A DNA stretch of 9,072 nucleotides from the NCBI GenBank assembly GCA_945896935.1, contig CAMDER010000066.1, forward strand, positions 1-9,072, written 5' to 3'. The notes below the pieces were generated by a model. It saw only the letters and a program-made list of their open reading frames with translations, did no database searches and was not told where the DNA came from. Below are positions 1-6,550 of the stretch, one piece after another (the stretch's first letter is position 1; each line of letters starts with the position of its first letter). The position numbers and the translations under genes were made by a program. The DNA is from Bifidobacterium breve (GTDB lineage Bacteria; Actinomycetota; Acidimicrobiia; Acidimicrobiales; Ilumatobacteraceae).

Positions 1-699
1 CTGAAGCATTGTTGGTATGCAATGAACATTGCTGATCATCAATATGCCGAACTATCTCAATTGCTGGCCTGTCAGCCACGACAGTTGTATGGCATGACTG
101 AGACAATTCCGGCGGTACTCACTGACGAAGCGCAAACCCCACGTTCCGACTGCATGGGCTATGTCTCGCCCGGCTGTGTGCTGGATGTGCAAGATGCTGA
201 CGGCAAGTCAGTTGCAGTCGGCGAAATTGGCGAGGTTGTTGTTGGTGGAACACCGGGAATCACTTTGTTCAGTGGTTATTTAGACGATCCAGAAACAACT
301 ACGAAGAGTTATCGCGGTCAGTGGTTCTTGACAGGCGATCGCGCAACTCGCGATGCGTCGGGTCGCCACTTTTTTGATGGTCGCCGCGCTGATGTGTTGA
401 AGGTTGCTGGCGAGAATGTTTCAACGGTCGAAGTTGAACAAGTGTTGTCGGCTCACCCCGACATTCTTGAAGCGGCAGTCATTGGTCAGCCTGACGATAT
501 TCGTGATGAAGTTCCGGTTGGGTTTGTGGTTGCCCGTGACCCGCAAAATGCTCCCACGGTCGCCGAACTGCATGCCTGGTGCGACGAGCGTCTGGCGAAG
601 TCAAAGCGGCCCCGTGACATTACGTATGTCGACGAACTTCCCCGAACGAGTGTCGGGAAAATTCGTAAATTTATTCTGAAAGAAAGTCAACTGTCGTGA
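1..699 (+). CDS. AMP-forming acyl-CoA synthetase, C-terminal part (5' truncated by window)
   Basis: The reading frame is open from base 1, before the first visible ATG (22), so the N-terminal half of the gene lies outside the window; 232 residues are visible. They carry the late motifs of the ANL superfamily in order: YGMTET (A5, visible residues 30-35), a W-F-x-T-G-D block at 108-113 (A7), the hinge region GRRADVLKVAGENVS at about 127-141 (A8), and the C-terminal P-R-T-S-V-G-K with the expected catalytic lysine at about 220 (A10). Enzymes of this family activate a carboxylate with ATP to an acyl adenylate and transfer it to CoA in the cytoplasm. The GENVS-x-x-E-V-E and IRDE segments resemble CaiC-type (crotonobetaine/carnitine-CoA ligase) and medium-chain ligases more than long-chain ones, but the substrate is unknown because the acid pocket is mostly upstream. 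The stop lies 22 bases before the Rieske oxygenase gene, consistent with one operon. Confidence 0.93.
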   Translation: MKHCWYAMNIADHQYAELSQLLACQPRQLYGMTETIPAVLTDEAQTPRSDCMGYVSPGCVLDVQDADGKSVAVGEIGEVVVGGTPGITLFSGYLDDPETTTKSYRGQWFLTGDRATRDASGRHFFDGRRADVLKVAGENVSTVEVEQVLSAHPDILEAAVIGQPDDIRDEVPVGFVVARDPQNAPTVAELHAWCDERLAKSKRPRDITYVDELPRTSVGKIRKFILKESQLS

Positions 700-706
700 G
701 ACATTT

Positions 707-714
707 AGGAAGGA
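707..714 (+). promoter_or_regulatory. Shine-Dalgarno site deciding the Rieske gene start
   Basis: AGGAAGGA lies 7 nt before the ATG at 722, a normal spacing. A competing ATG at 717 is only 2 nt from the site and opens a two-codon frame (ATG AAA TGA, 717-725) that overlaps the real start out of frame. The spacing favours 722. The tiny ORF is probably chance, though it could in principle trap some ribosomes. Confidence 0.7.
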
Positions 715-721
715 CAATGAA

Positions 722-1933
722 ATGACAATTTTCAACGATGAACTTTTGCAGTCTTTTGATGCGTCAATTGCCGATGTTTCGGTGGCGTGCACCATGCCAC
801 CAGTGATTTACACGTCCGATGAATTCCTCGAGTTTGAGCAGAAGGCAATTTTCGCCAAAGAGTGGCTCTGTGTTGGTCGAGTTGATCAAATCAAGAATCC
901 TGGCGATTACTACACGACCACGGCCAATGGCGAGCATGTGATAGTGGCCCGCACCAAAGAGGGCGAAGTTCATGTCTTCTCGTCAATCTGTCAGCATCGC
1001 GGCATGCAGATCAAAGAAGACGCGGGTAACTGCGGAACTTTCACCTGCCCGTATCACCAGTGGGTGTATGGGCTCGACGGTCGTTTGCTTGGCGCGCCAG
1101 CAATGGAAAAGACCAAAGATTTTGACAAGAAGCAGTGGGGTCTGGCCAACTTGAAAGTTGAAGTGTGGAAGGGCTTCATCATGGTCAACTTCGATCTTGA
1201 TGCCGCTGCATTTGGTCCCACCATGTCGCGTTACGAACCGTTGCTCGTTAACTTCGATCTCGAAAATTCAGTATGCCCCGGATCCTTCACATTGAAAGAT
1301 CTTCCCTGGAACTGGAAAGTCATGATGGAGAACTTCAACGATGGCTACCACGCCAATCGTTTGCATCACACCATTCAAGATTTCTGCCCGAGCAACATGG
1401 CCGCTTTCCCAGTTGCCTGGGACGACGCTTCAGGAGTCATCTTTCGCACGAATGGGTACACGCATATTGATGGTGGTTTTAATGCCACAACGAAAGCATT
1501 GATGCCAATATTCCCGAATCTCACCGAAGAAGAGCGTTGGCGTTCAACTTTCGCGTTGATGCCACCGACCTTGTGCTTTGGTACCGCTCCCGACCAAGCG
1601 TTCTTTTTCATCATTCGTCCCACGTCTCCTGACACAATTGATGTAGAAATCGGTTACTTGTTCCACCCATCGGCGCTCGAACATCCGATGTTTGATTACT
1701 TGTACGAGATGAGTGACGCCGGAGTTCAAGTTTTTGTGAAGCAAGATCAAGATGCCACGACAAAAGTTCAGCGTGGTATGCATTCGCAATACGCACCGCG
1801 CGGTCGTTACTCATGGCAAGAAGAAAGCCATGTGCAGTTCAACCGTTGGTTGGTGCAGCGTTATCAAGCCAATTGGCCAGGTCACAAGATCAAGTTGGTC
1901 ACCGACAATACTGTCACAGAAAAGGCCGGATGA
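722..1933 (+). CDS. Rieske [2Fe-2S] aromatic-ring-hydroxylating-type oxygenase, alpha subunit
   Basis: This 403-residue protein has the usual length and order of a Rieske oxygenase alpha subunit. The N-terminal Rieske domain (about 30-145) shows C90-x-H92 and C109-x2-H112, the four [2Fe-2S] ligands. The C-terminal catalytic domain has the mononuclear iron motif D207-x2-H210-x4-H215 after W-N-W-K-V-M-M-E-N, where D207 is the expected bridging aspartate. D342, eight residues before the conserved Q350-R-G, is the likely third iron ligand. The family uses O2 and NAD(P)H-derived electrons to hydroxylate rings or to demethylate/cleave C-N and C-O bonds. General layout resembles single-subunit-type alpha proteins of the phenylpropionate/choline/glycine-betaine groups; the normal bridging Asp argues against a CntA-like carnitine monooxygenase, which is reported to have Glu there. 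No beta subunit, ferredoxin or reductase is in the window, so electrons must come from elsewhere. Its stop overlaps the next start (ATGA, 1930-1933). Confidence 0.95.
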   Translation: MTIFNDELLQSFDASIADVSVACTMPPVIYTSDEFLEFEQKAIFAKEWLCVGRVDQIKNPGDYYTTTANGEHVIVARTKEGEVHVFSSICQHRGMQIKEDAGNCGTFTCPYHQWVYGLDGRLLGAPAMEKTKDFDKKQWGLANLKVEVWKGFIMVNFDLDAAAFGPTMSRYEPLLVNFDLENSVCPGSFTLKDLPWNWKVMMENFNDGYHANRLHHTIQDFCPSNMAAFPVAWDDASGVIFRTNGYTHIDGGFNATTKALMPIFPNLTEEERWRSTFALMPPTLCFGTAPDQAFFFIIRPTSPDTIDVEIGYLFHPSALEHPMFDYLYEMSDAGVQVFVKQDQDATTKVQRGMHSQYAPRGRYSWQEESHVQFNRWLVQRYQANWPGHKIKLVTDNTVTEKAG

Positions 1934-2574
1934 AAATTCCCGCTGCTTCCTCTTCGGCTATTGCTGATGTTCTCGCGCTACGCGGGCAGAGTGGTTGGCT
2001 CACGCCTCCGCTTGCACCGATCGTCGCCGCGCGGTGCCCAGTCGTTGGAGAAGTCGTGACAGTGCAGATCGAGCGTCGTGACTCTGGCGCCGATTTCAAA
2101 CCGATGTACGAAGTTTTGTCGGCGGTGCAATCGGGGAAGGTTCTGGTTATTGCTGGGGCTATCGAAATCGGTGGCGCCATTTGGGGCGAGATTTTGACAG
2201 CATCAGCTCAACAAGCCGGATTTGTCGGGGTCGCAATTGATGGCTTTGTGCGTGATATTGCCGCCATGCAGAACCTGGACCTGCCGGTTTACGCAAGCGG
2301 AACCGCAGTGGTCGGGCCGTTGGGCCGGGCCCACGTCGTATCGGTGGGCGAAACAGTCAACATTTTTGGACAAGAAGTTTCATCGGGTGACCAAATCGTT
2401 CTCGATGATTCTGGATGTGTCCGTTTGGCATCAAGCGATGCTCAGGAAATCCTAGAAGCTGCTGCGCTTTATGAAAAAGGCGAAGAACAGGTACTAGTGG
2501 CGCTTGCGGCGGGCGAGCGATTAAATTCGGCATACAGACATAAAGCCGACGTGGTCTCGAGGCTGAAGAGATGA
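1930..2574 (+). CDS. RraA/HMG-aldolase superfamily protein, probable aldolase or decarboxylase
   Basis: The chosen start is the ATG at 1930, which overlaps the oxygenase stop as ATGA; the frame is open further upstream but only inside the oxygenase gene. The 214-residue product has the RraA-superfamily fold signature: a glycine-rich segment at about 78-88 (IGGAIWGE), then the strand and loop VAIDGFVRD with R108-D109, then L-P-V-Y-A-S-G, and a C-terminal S-G-D-x-I-V-L-D-D-S-G-C block at about 152-163. In characterised HMG/CHA aldolases the R-D pair binds the pyruvate moiety and, via water, the divalent metal, and the enzymes cleave 4-hydroxy-4-methyl-2-oxoglutarate-type acids or decarboxylate oxaloacetate. 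Pairing with a Rieske oxygenase suggests a ring-degradation role rather than RNase E regulation. The C-terminus (about 170-214) is a helical tail. Many relatives are misnamed dimethylmenaquinone methyltransferase. The exact reaction is not determined by sequence. Confidence 0.88.
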   Translation: MKIPAASSSAIADVLALRGQSGWLTPPLAPIVAARCPVVGEVVTVQIERRDSGADFKPMYEVLSAVQSGKVLVIAGAIEIGGAIWGEILTASAQQAGFVGVAIDGFVRDIAAMQNLDLPVYASGTAVVGPLGRAHVVSVGETVNIFGQEVSSGDQIVLDDSGCVRLASSDAQEILEAAALYEKGEEQVLVALAAGERLNSAYRHKADVVSRLKR

Positions 2575-2594
2575 TCAGAAGCCGAAAGAGGGGG

Positions 2595-2615
2595 CTCATA
2601 ACAATTTGTTATGAG
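2595..2615. promoter_or_regulatory. 21-bp palindrome, candidate operator of the transporter operon
   Basis: Arms CTCATAACAA and TTGTTATGAG are exact reverse complements around a single central T (position 2605). The site starts 21 bases after the RraA-like stop and lies 106 bases before the binding-protein start. No T-run follows, so it is not a standard intrinsic terminator. Length, symmetry and placement fit a dimeric repressor site (for example GntR-, TetR- or MarR-like), but no regulator gene is in the window. An mRNA hairpin is the alternative. Confidence 0.6.
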
Positions 2616-2720
2616 AACGACGTGACATCTCAATCTAAAGTTGAGACGACGCGAATCAATGACGCAAATAAGTCATCCGCAAGGGTGACGCGTGAACAAA
2701 CAACAACAACAGGAGGAAAC
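2616..2720 (+). promoter_or_regulatory. Leader of the BMP transporter operon with further hairpins
   Basis: This non-coding stretch contains several small inverted repeats on the + strand: TCTCAA (2628-2633) with TTGAGA (2641-2646); ATGAC (2659-2663) with GTCAT (2672-2676); and an outer pair ACGCG (2649-2653) with CGCGT (2689-2693) that would enclose the second one. TGACGC occurs twice (2660-2665, 2686-2691). A purine-rich to CAA-rich unstructured stretch then leads to the ribosome site. The promoter is not clear: TTGAGA at 2641 could be a -35 box but no good -10 follows. No known riboswitch class was recognised. I see a structured-looking leader, function unknown. Confidence 0.35.
2711..2716 (+). 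promoter_or_regulatory. Strong Shine-Dalgarno of the BMP lipoprotein gene
   Basis: AGGAGG sits 4 nt before the ATG at 2721, and that ATG begins a typical lipoprotein signal peptide. This fixes the start even though the frame is open back to an ATG at 2571. The site is a near-consensus match, stronger than those of the other genes here, as expected for a binding protein made in excess. Confidence 0.85.
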
Positions 2721-3881
2721 ATGAAAGCTCATTTCCGTAAGCCGCTTGCGGCACTCGGTTTTGCTGCGTTGCTCTTCACCGCATGTGGCGGCGATGACTC
2801 AAGCAGCACAGCAACTGAGGCCCCAGCATCGAGCGAGGCACCATCAAGTGAAGCTCCGTCAACTGACGCACCTTCAACTGAAGAGCCCTCGGGCGATGTT
2901 ATGGCACTCGACTCAAACGGTGACGGCGTGGTGCAGTTCGCACTCGCAATCCCCGGACCGGCCAATGACGGCGCCTACTACCAGGCACTTGTTGATGGCG
3001 TAACGGCATTCACATCAAGCAATGATTTGCCCGACCCAATCATCGTGGACAAGATTGAAGCCGATAAAGCTGCAACCGCCATGGACGACTTGGCTCAGCA
3101 GAATGTCGACATCATTGCCGTTGGAGCCAGTGAAATTGCTGGACCTTTGGCAGAACTCACCGAGAAGTACCCGGACATTTTCTGGTACTGCAACTGTGGT
3201 GCTGGTTTCGCCGATCTGCCCGGTTTGGCGCAGACACTCGACGACTCAGCACAGATCAGCTACTCAGCTGGATACGCCACGGGCTTGTTGCTCAAGGCCG
3301 CTGGTAACAACAAGGCCACGTTCCTTGGTTGCTGCGACTTGAACTTCGAAAAAGAGGCATACCTTGCCTACGAACTCGGACTCAAGGCTGTTCTTCCCGA
3401 CGTTGAATTCTCATACGTGAAGACCGGTGCATACGACTACGACTTCGACAACACCGCTGGTGCAACTGAGGCATATAACGCTGCCAAGGCTGCTGGTGTT
3501 GGCGCTGTGTACGCGTATCTTGCTGGAGCACTTGAGCCCATCGTGCAGTTGGCAAATGCTGACGGCATCATCACGATGTCAGCTGGTTCATCGAAGGCTT
3601 GTGAAAGTACCGACTTGACATACAACATCGCGGTGAAGTTTGACGCTGGTGACTACATCCTTGGAGCCCTGGATCGCATTGTTGCAGGAACCTTCAAGGA
3701 AGGCGAGAAGCTCACGTACCAGGTTGGAGACAACGCTGGTCCGGGTGGATCACCTGGTGCAGTTATCTGTGACCCGACTCCAGAGCAGCAAACCGCTATG
3801 GACGAGATTGGCGCAAAGTTGGCAGCCGGTGAATTCGGTGCTGAGCTTGGTGCAATCAAGGGCCAGGCTTACGGTGGCTGA
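2721..3881 (+). CDS. BMP-family substrate-binding lipoprotein of an ABC importer
   Basis: The 386-residue product starts with a lipoprotein signal peptide: basic N-region (MKAHFRK), hydrophobic core, and a lipobox ending L-F-T-A-C22. C22 should be lipidated and anchor the protein outside the membrane. Residues 23-60 form a low-complexity Ser/Pro/Glu/Ala/Thr tether with S-S-E-A-P-type repeats. From about 70 to 375 is a two-lobed basic-membrane-protein (Bmp, PF02608-like) domain, seen in P-A-N-D-G-A-Y-Y at 80-87, D-I-I-A-V-G at 130-135, and the segment from Y212 to A280 with the Bmp pattern of alternating strands and helices. Bmp proteins of this kind typically bind nucleosides or purines, but here the usual D-x-x-F-N contact stretch reads D83-G-A-Y-Y, so the ligand may differ. 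Six further cysteines (157, 159, 204, 205, 294, 350) lie in the mature domain. It feeds the ATPase and the two permeases directly downstream. Confidence 0.93.
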   Translation: MKAHFRKPLAALGFAALLFTACGGDDSSSTATEAPASSEAPSSEAPSTDAPSTEEPSGDVMALDSNGDGVVQFALAIPGPANDGAYYQALVDGVTAFTSSNDLPDPIIVDKIEADKAATAMDDLAQQNVDIIAVGASEIAGPLAELTEKYPDIFWYCNCGAGFADLPGLAQTLDDSAQISYSAGYATGLLLKAAGNNKATFLGCCDLNFEKEAYLAYELGLKAVLPDVEFSYVKTGAYDYDFDNTAGATEAYNAAKAAGVGAVYAYLAGALEPIVQLANADGIITMSAGSSKACESTDLTYNIAVKFDAGDYILGALDRIVAGTFKEGEKLTYQVGDNAGPGGSPGAVICDPTPEQQTAMDEIGAKLAAGEFGAELGAIKGQAYGG

Positions 3882-5457
3882 TCCGATTTCGGATCATTTA
3901 ATCGAAAACCACAAGGGTGGAGGGACTTCGGTCCCTCCACCTGCGGTGGTCGTCCGTAGAATTGTTAAACGCTATGGAGCGCTTGCTGCATGCGATGGTG
4001 TTGATCTCACGATGCGCGCTGGAGAAATTCATGGTGTGCTCGGACAAAACGGTGCGGGCAAGTCCACATTGATGAAAATCCTCATTGGGTTGGTGACGCC
4101 CGATGAAGGATCAATTGCGATTAACGGCAAAGACGCCCGCATCGGTAGTCCGCAGATTGCGTCCGATTTGGGTATCGGAATGGTGCACCAACACTTCAGT
4201 TTGGTCGACGGTCTTTCGGTATGGGAAAACGTCGTATTAGGTGAAAAGGCTCACCTCGATCGATCGGCCGCTCGTTCGCGCGTTGCCGAAATCGGTGAGC
4301 GTTACGGTCTTGATGTTGACCCCGATGCTCGGGTCTCATCTCTCACAGCAGGTCAGAGGCAGCGCGTTGAAATTATCAAATGCTTGCGCCGTGACCCGAA
4401 GATTTTGATTTTTGATGAACCAACCTCGGTGTTAACGCCTGAGGAGAGTAGTCACCTCTTCGGTGTACTTCGCAATGTTGTGAAGACCGAAGGTCGTACC
4501 GTGGCGTTGGTTAGTCACAAGCTTGAAGAAGTTCTGCGGGCCACCGATGACATCACGATTATGCGCGATGGAAAAGTCGTGGCATTTATGCGTACCCAAG
4601 AAACAGATCGCCATGCGCTCGCCGAAGCAATGGTTGGTCGCAATGTTGATCTGCGTGGTGGAAAAACTCGCCACGCATCAGAAAACACGATTGTCGCATC
4701 TGACGTTGCTGCGCCAGTACCTGTTCTTGAAGTGATTGATGCTTCGGTGCACACAAAAGCAGCGGGCGTGCAGTTGGCAAATCTTTCGCTGTCGGTGATG
4801 GCTGGAGAAATCGTCGGAATCGCTGGTGTTGAAGGAAACGGACAGCGAGTGTTGGCTGATGTGTTGTCAAGTTTGACCGCATTGAATTCTGGATCGGTCA
4901 AAGTGAAAGGTCGCGAGATCGCCAGTGGTCGTCCAGGTGCCATGTCGAAATCGGGAATCGGCGTCATTCCTGAAGACCGTCATGACTCGGGCTGTGTACT
5001 TGATATGTCGGTCGCCGAGAACTTAGTTTTGGCCGATCAAGGAAGTTTCGCCCAACGCGGTTTTCTAGATCGCAAAAAGATTTCTACCCAGGCTGAAGAG
5101 CTTGTTCAACAATTTGGGATTAATTGCTCAACTGTTGACGCTCCGATGTGGACGCTGTCGGGTGGTAATCAACAGCGAGTGGTATTGGCGCGTGAACTAA
5201 GTATTGGTCCATCTGTATTGGTGGCCGCACAGCCAACCCGCGGGCTTGATGTTGGCGCTATCGAATATATGGGTGGGCGCCTCAAGCTAGCAGCCGCTGA
5301 CGGAGTTGGTGTGCTTTTGATCTCTAGTGAGATTGAAGAACTCATTGAATTAAGTGATCGAATTCTCGTGATGTATCGCGGAGCAATCGTTGGAGAGATG
5401 AAGGCCGGAGAAATTGATATGCATCGTCTCGGAATGCTGATGGGTGGCGCCGGATGA
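3874..5457 (+). CDS. ABC importer ATPase with two nucleotide-binding domains (nucleoside/simple-sugar type)
   Basis: The product (527 residues from GTG 3874) powers the importer from the cytoplasmic side. NBD1 is intact: Walker A G57-Q-N-G-A-G-K-S-T, Q-loop Q105, signature L-T-A-G-Q (157-161), Walker B I-L-I-F-D-E-P with D181-E182, and H215. NBD2 is degenerate in the way known for this family: G318-V-E-G-N-G-Q replaces Walker A and lacks the lysine, L-S-G-G-N-Q-Q-R (428-435) is kept, Walker B reads V-A-A-Q-P without Asp/Glu, and the switch histidine is Ser485. So probably only one site hydrolyses ATP. The start is uncertain: GTG 3874 overlaps the upstream stop by 8 bases with a weak AGG ahead, while GTG 3946 would begin just before the first strand (V-V-V-R-R) but has no ribosome site and abuts the 3916-3941 hairpin. 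I prefer 3874. The gene ends in an ATGA overlap with the first permease. Confidence 0.93.
   Translation: MADPISDHLIENHKGGGTSVPPPAVVVRRIVKRYGALAACDGVDLTMRAGEIHGVLGQNGAGKSTLMKILIGLVTPDEGSIAINGKDARIGSPQIASDLGIGMVHQHFSLVDGLSVWENVVLGEKAHLDRSAARSRVAEIGERYGLDVDPDARVSSLTAGQRQRVEIIKCLRRDPKILIFDEPTSVLTPEESSHLFGVLRNVVKTEGRTVALVSHKLEEVLRATDDITIMRDGKVVAFMRTQETDRHALAEAMVGRNVDLRGGKTRHASENTIVASDVAAPVPVLEVIDASVHTKAAGVQLANLSLSVMAGEIVGIAGVEGNGQRVLADVLSSLTALNSGSVKVKGREIASGRPGAMSKSGIGVIPEDRHDSGCVLDMSVAENLVLADQGSFAQRGFLDRKKISTQAEELVQQFGINCSTVDAPMWTLSGGNQQRVVLARELSIGPSVLVAAQPTRGLDVGAIEYMGGRLKLAAADGVGVLLISSEIEELIELSDRILVMYRGAIVGEMKAGEIDMHRLGMLMGGAG
3879..3896 (+). repeat. Hairpin at the binding-protein stop codon
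   Basis: TGATCCGA and TCGGATCA are perfect complements around TT (in RNA a 7-bp stem with an AUUU loop). The left arm includes the TGA stop of the binding-protein gene, and TTTA follows the right arm. It may protect the upstream mRNA from 3' decay or weakly attenuate transcription into the ATPase gene. If the ATPase starts at 3874 it also lies inside that gene. Confidence 0.6.
3916..3941 (+). repeat. 11-bp hairpin with UUCG tetraloop between binding-protein and ATPase genes
   Basis: GGTGGAGGGAC (3916-3926) and GTCCCTCCACC (3931-3941) are perfectly complementary around TTCG. The loop is closed by C-G, the exceptionally stable C(UUCG)G type. No T-run follows, so full intrinsic termination is unlikely. 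Such hairpins after binding-protein genes commonly raise the ratio of binding protein to transporter by stabilising the upstream mRNA or limiting downstream translation. A Shine-Dalgarno-like GGAGGG lies buried in the left arm. Confidence 0.75.
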
Positions 5458-6548
5458 GCGATACACCAACAGCTAAACGCGACCGTATTGAACTCATTTC
5501 TCTCTATGTCGTGACCATTATTCTCGCTTTTGTCATAGCCGCAATTTTGGTCAACACCAGCGGGGGTTCATGGTCGAAGGCAGTTGAAGCAATGATCAAC
5601 GGCTCTTTCAAGAACCCCGGACGATGGGGCGAAACCTTGCGCCGTGCCGCGCCATTGCTCATTGTTGCCGCCGGTAGTGCGATTGCGGCCAAAGCCGGAA
5701 TCATCAACATCGGTCAAGAAGGTCAGGTATTGATTGGTGCAACTGGTGCTGCATTTATCATGACCAAGATTCATCCTGGTAGTCCGTTGATGCTCATTCT
5801 CGGCGTCTTACTCGGCATGTTGTCTGGTGCGGCTTGGGCTGGTATTTCGGCCTTGCTCTATTACTGGCGCCGTGTTCCAGTGGTTCTTTCGACTTTGTTG
5901 TTGGTGTATCTCTCCAGTCAAATCACGGGTTACACGATGACCCGTAAGTTTCTTTTGCTTGAAGTGATTGAAGGCTCACCAACCAAGATTCAAAATAGTG
6001 CCAAGACCGCGGTGAATTCACGACTTGGCATCATGCATATCTTTGGTAACAATGTGCCGTTGACCGTACCCATCGCCATTATCTTCGCCATTGGTGTTGC
6101 CTACATACTGGCCCATTCGGTCTGGGGTTTCCGTCTGAAGATGCTCGGACTCAATCCGCGTACTGCTCAACGCGCTGGTGTTTCTCATGTGAAGTTCGGA
6201 ACCATGGCATTGTTGACATCTGGTGCTGCCGCTGGTCTCGCCGGATCACTCATGCTGGCTACTGGTGAATCGAACTATCGGGCCTCAAGTGGGTTCTCGG
6301 CAAGCGTTGGCTGGGATGGTTTGCTCGTTGCATTGGTGGCTCGCAATAACCCGTACGCCTCGATTCCCGTCGCCCTCGCGTTTGCCTGTTTGCATACGGG
6401 TTCAAACTTCTTGGCTGCTGCTGGTGTTGAATCAGTATTGGTTGACGTCATCCGCGGCTTATTGGTTCTTGCACTATTTATCCCTCCGGCCGTGAGCGAG
6501 TTGCGTAAGAAGCGACGAGTTCTTGCCCTGATGACGGAAAGGGCATAA
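5454..6548 (+). CDS. ABC importer permease, first subunit (BPD_transp_2 type, NupP/YufP-like)
   Basis: This 364-residue polytopic membrane protein has about 8-10 hydrophobic segments, among them about 14-33, 65-80, 110-137, 142-160, 202-222, 248-270 and 327-345, with a basic C-terminal tail (RKKRR near 351). The hallmark stretch A-G-I-I-N-I-G-Q-E-G-Q at 81-91 and the G-W-D-G-L-L-V-A-L-V-A-R-N-N-P segment at 286-300 identify the branched-chain/sugar/nucleoside permease superfamily and, with the BMP lipoprotein, the nucleoside-type branch. The loop at about 225-245 (L-K-M-L-G-L-N-P-R-T-A) matches the coupling-helix region that contacts the ATPase. It starts inside the ATPase stop (ATGA) and is followed after 2 bases by the second permease, so the three are translationally linked. 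It should form the channel as a heterodimer with the next gene's product. Confidence 0.94.
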   Translation: MSDTPTAKRDRIELISLYVVTIILAFVIAAILVNTSGGSWSKAVEAMINGSFKNPGRWGETLRRAAPLLIVAAGSAIAAKAGIINIGQEGQVLIGATGAAFIMTKIHPGSPLMLILGVLLGMLSGAAWAGISALLYYWRRVPVVLSTLLLVYLSSQITGYTMTRKFLLLEVIEGSPTKIQNSAKTAVNSRLGIMHIFGNNVPLTVPIAIIFAIGVAYILAHSVWGFRLKMLGLNPRTAQRAGVSHVKFGTMALLTSGAAAGLAGSLMLATGESNYRASSGFSASVGWDGLLVALVARNNPYASIPVALAFACLHTGSNFLAAAGVESVLVDVIRGLLVLALFIPPAVSELRKKRRVLALMTERA

Positions 6549-6550
6549 CT

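Noticed and set aside
1813..1929. Upstream extension of the RraA-like gene inside the oxygenase gene
   Set aside because: It is the +1 shadow of the oxygenase coding sequence; the ATGA start at 1930 gives a normal family length.
2571..2720. In-frame 50-codon extension of the BMP lipoprotein gene starting at an ATG that overlaps the RraA-like stop (ATGA)
   Set aside because: The extension covers the palindrome and hairpins, has no protein-like character, and would bury the lipoprotein signal peptide. AGGAGG plus the signal peptide fix the start at 2721. The open frame is probably chance.
3640..3873. Upstream extension of the ATPase frame to an ATG at 3640
   Set aside because: This part overlaps the well-supported binding-protein gene in another frame and has no ABC homology before about 3940.
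4515..4967. Long reverse-strand ORF of 150 codons within the ATPase gene
   Set aside because: It is antisense to a clearly coding region with intact motifs, has no recognisable domain, and similar antisense ORFs occur throughout the window.
4825..5360. Loss of catalytic residues in the second nucleotide-binding domain of the ATPase
   Set aside because: Missing Walker A Lys, A-A-Q-P in place of the Walker B acidic residues and Ser for the switch His are usual in this nucleoside/sugar ATPase family, so it is not a sign of decay.
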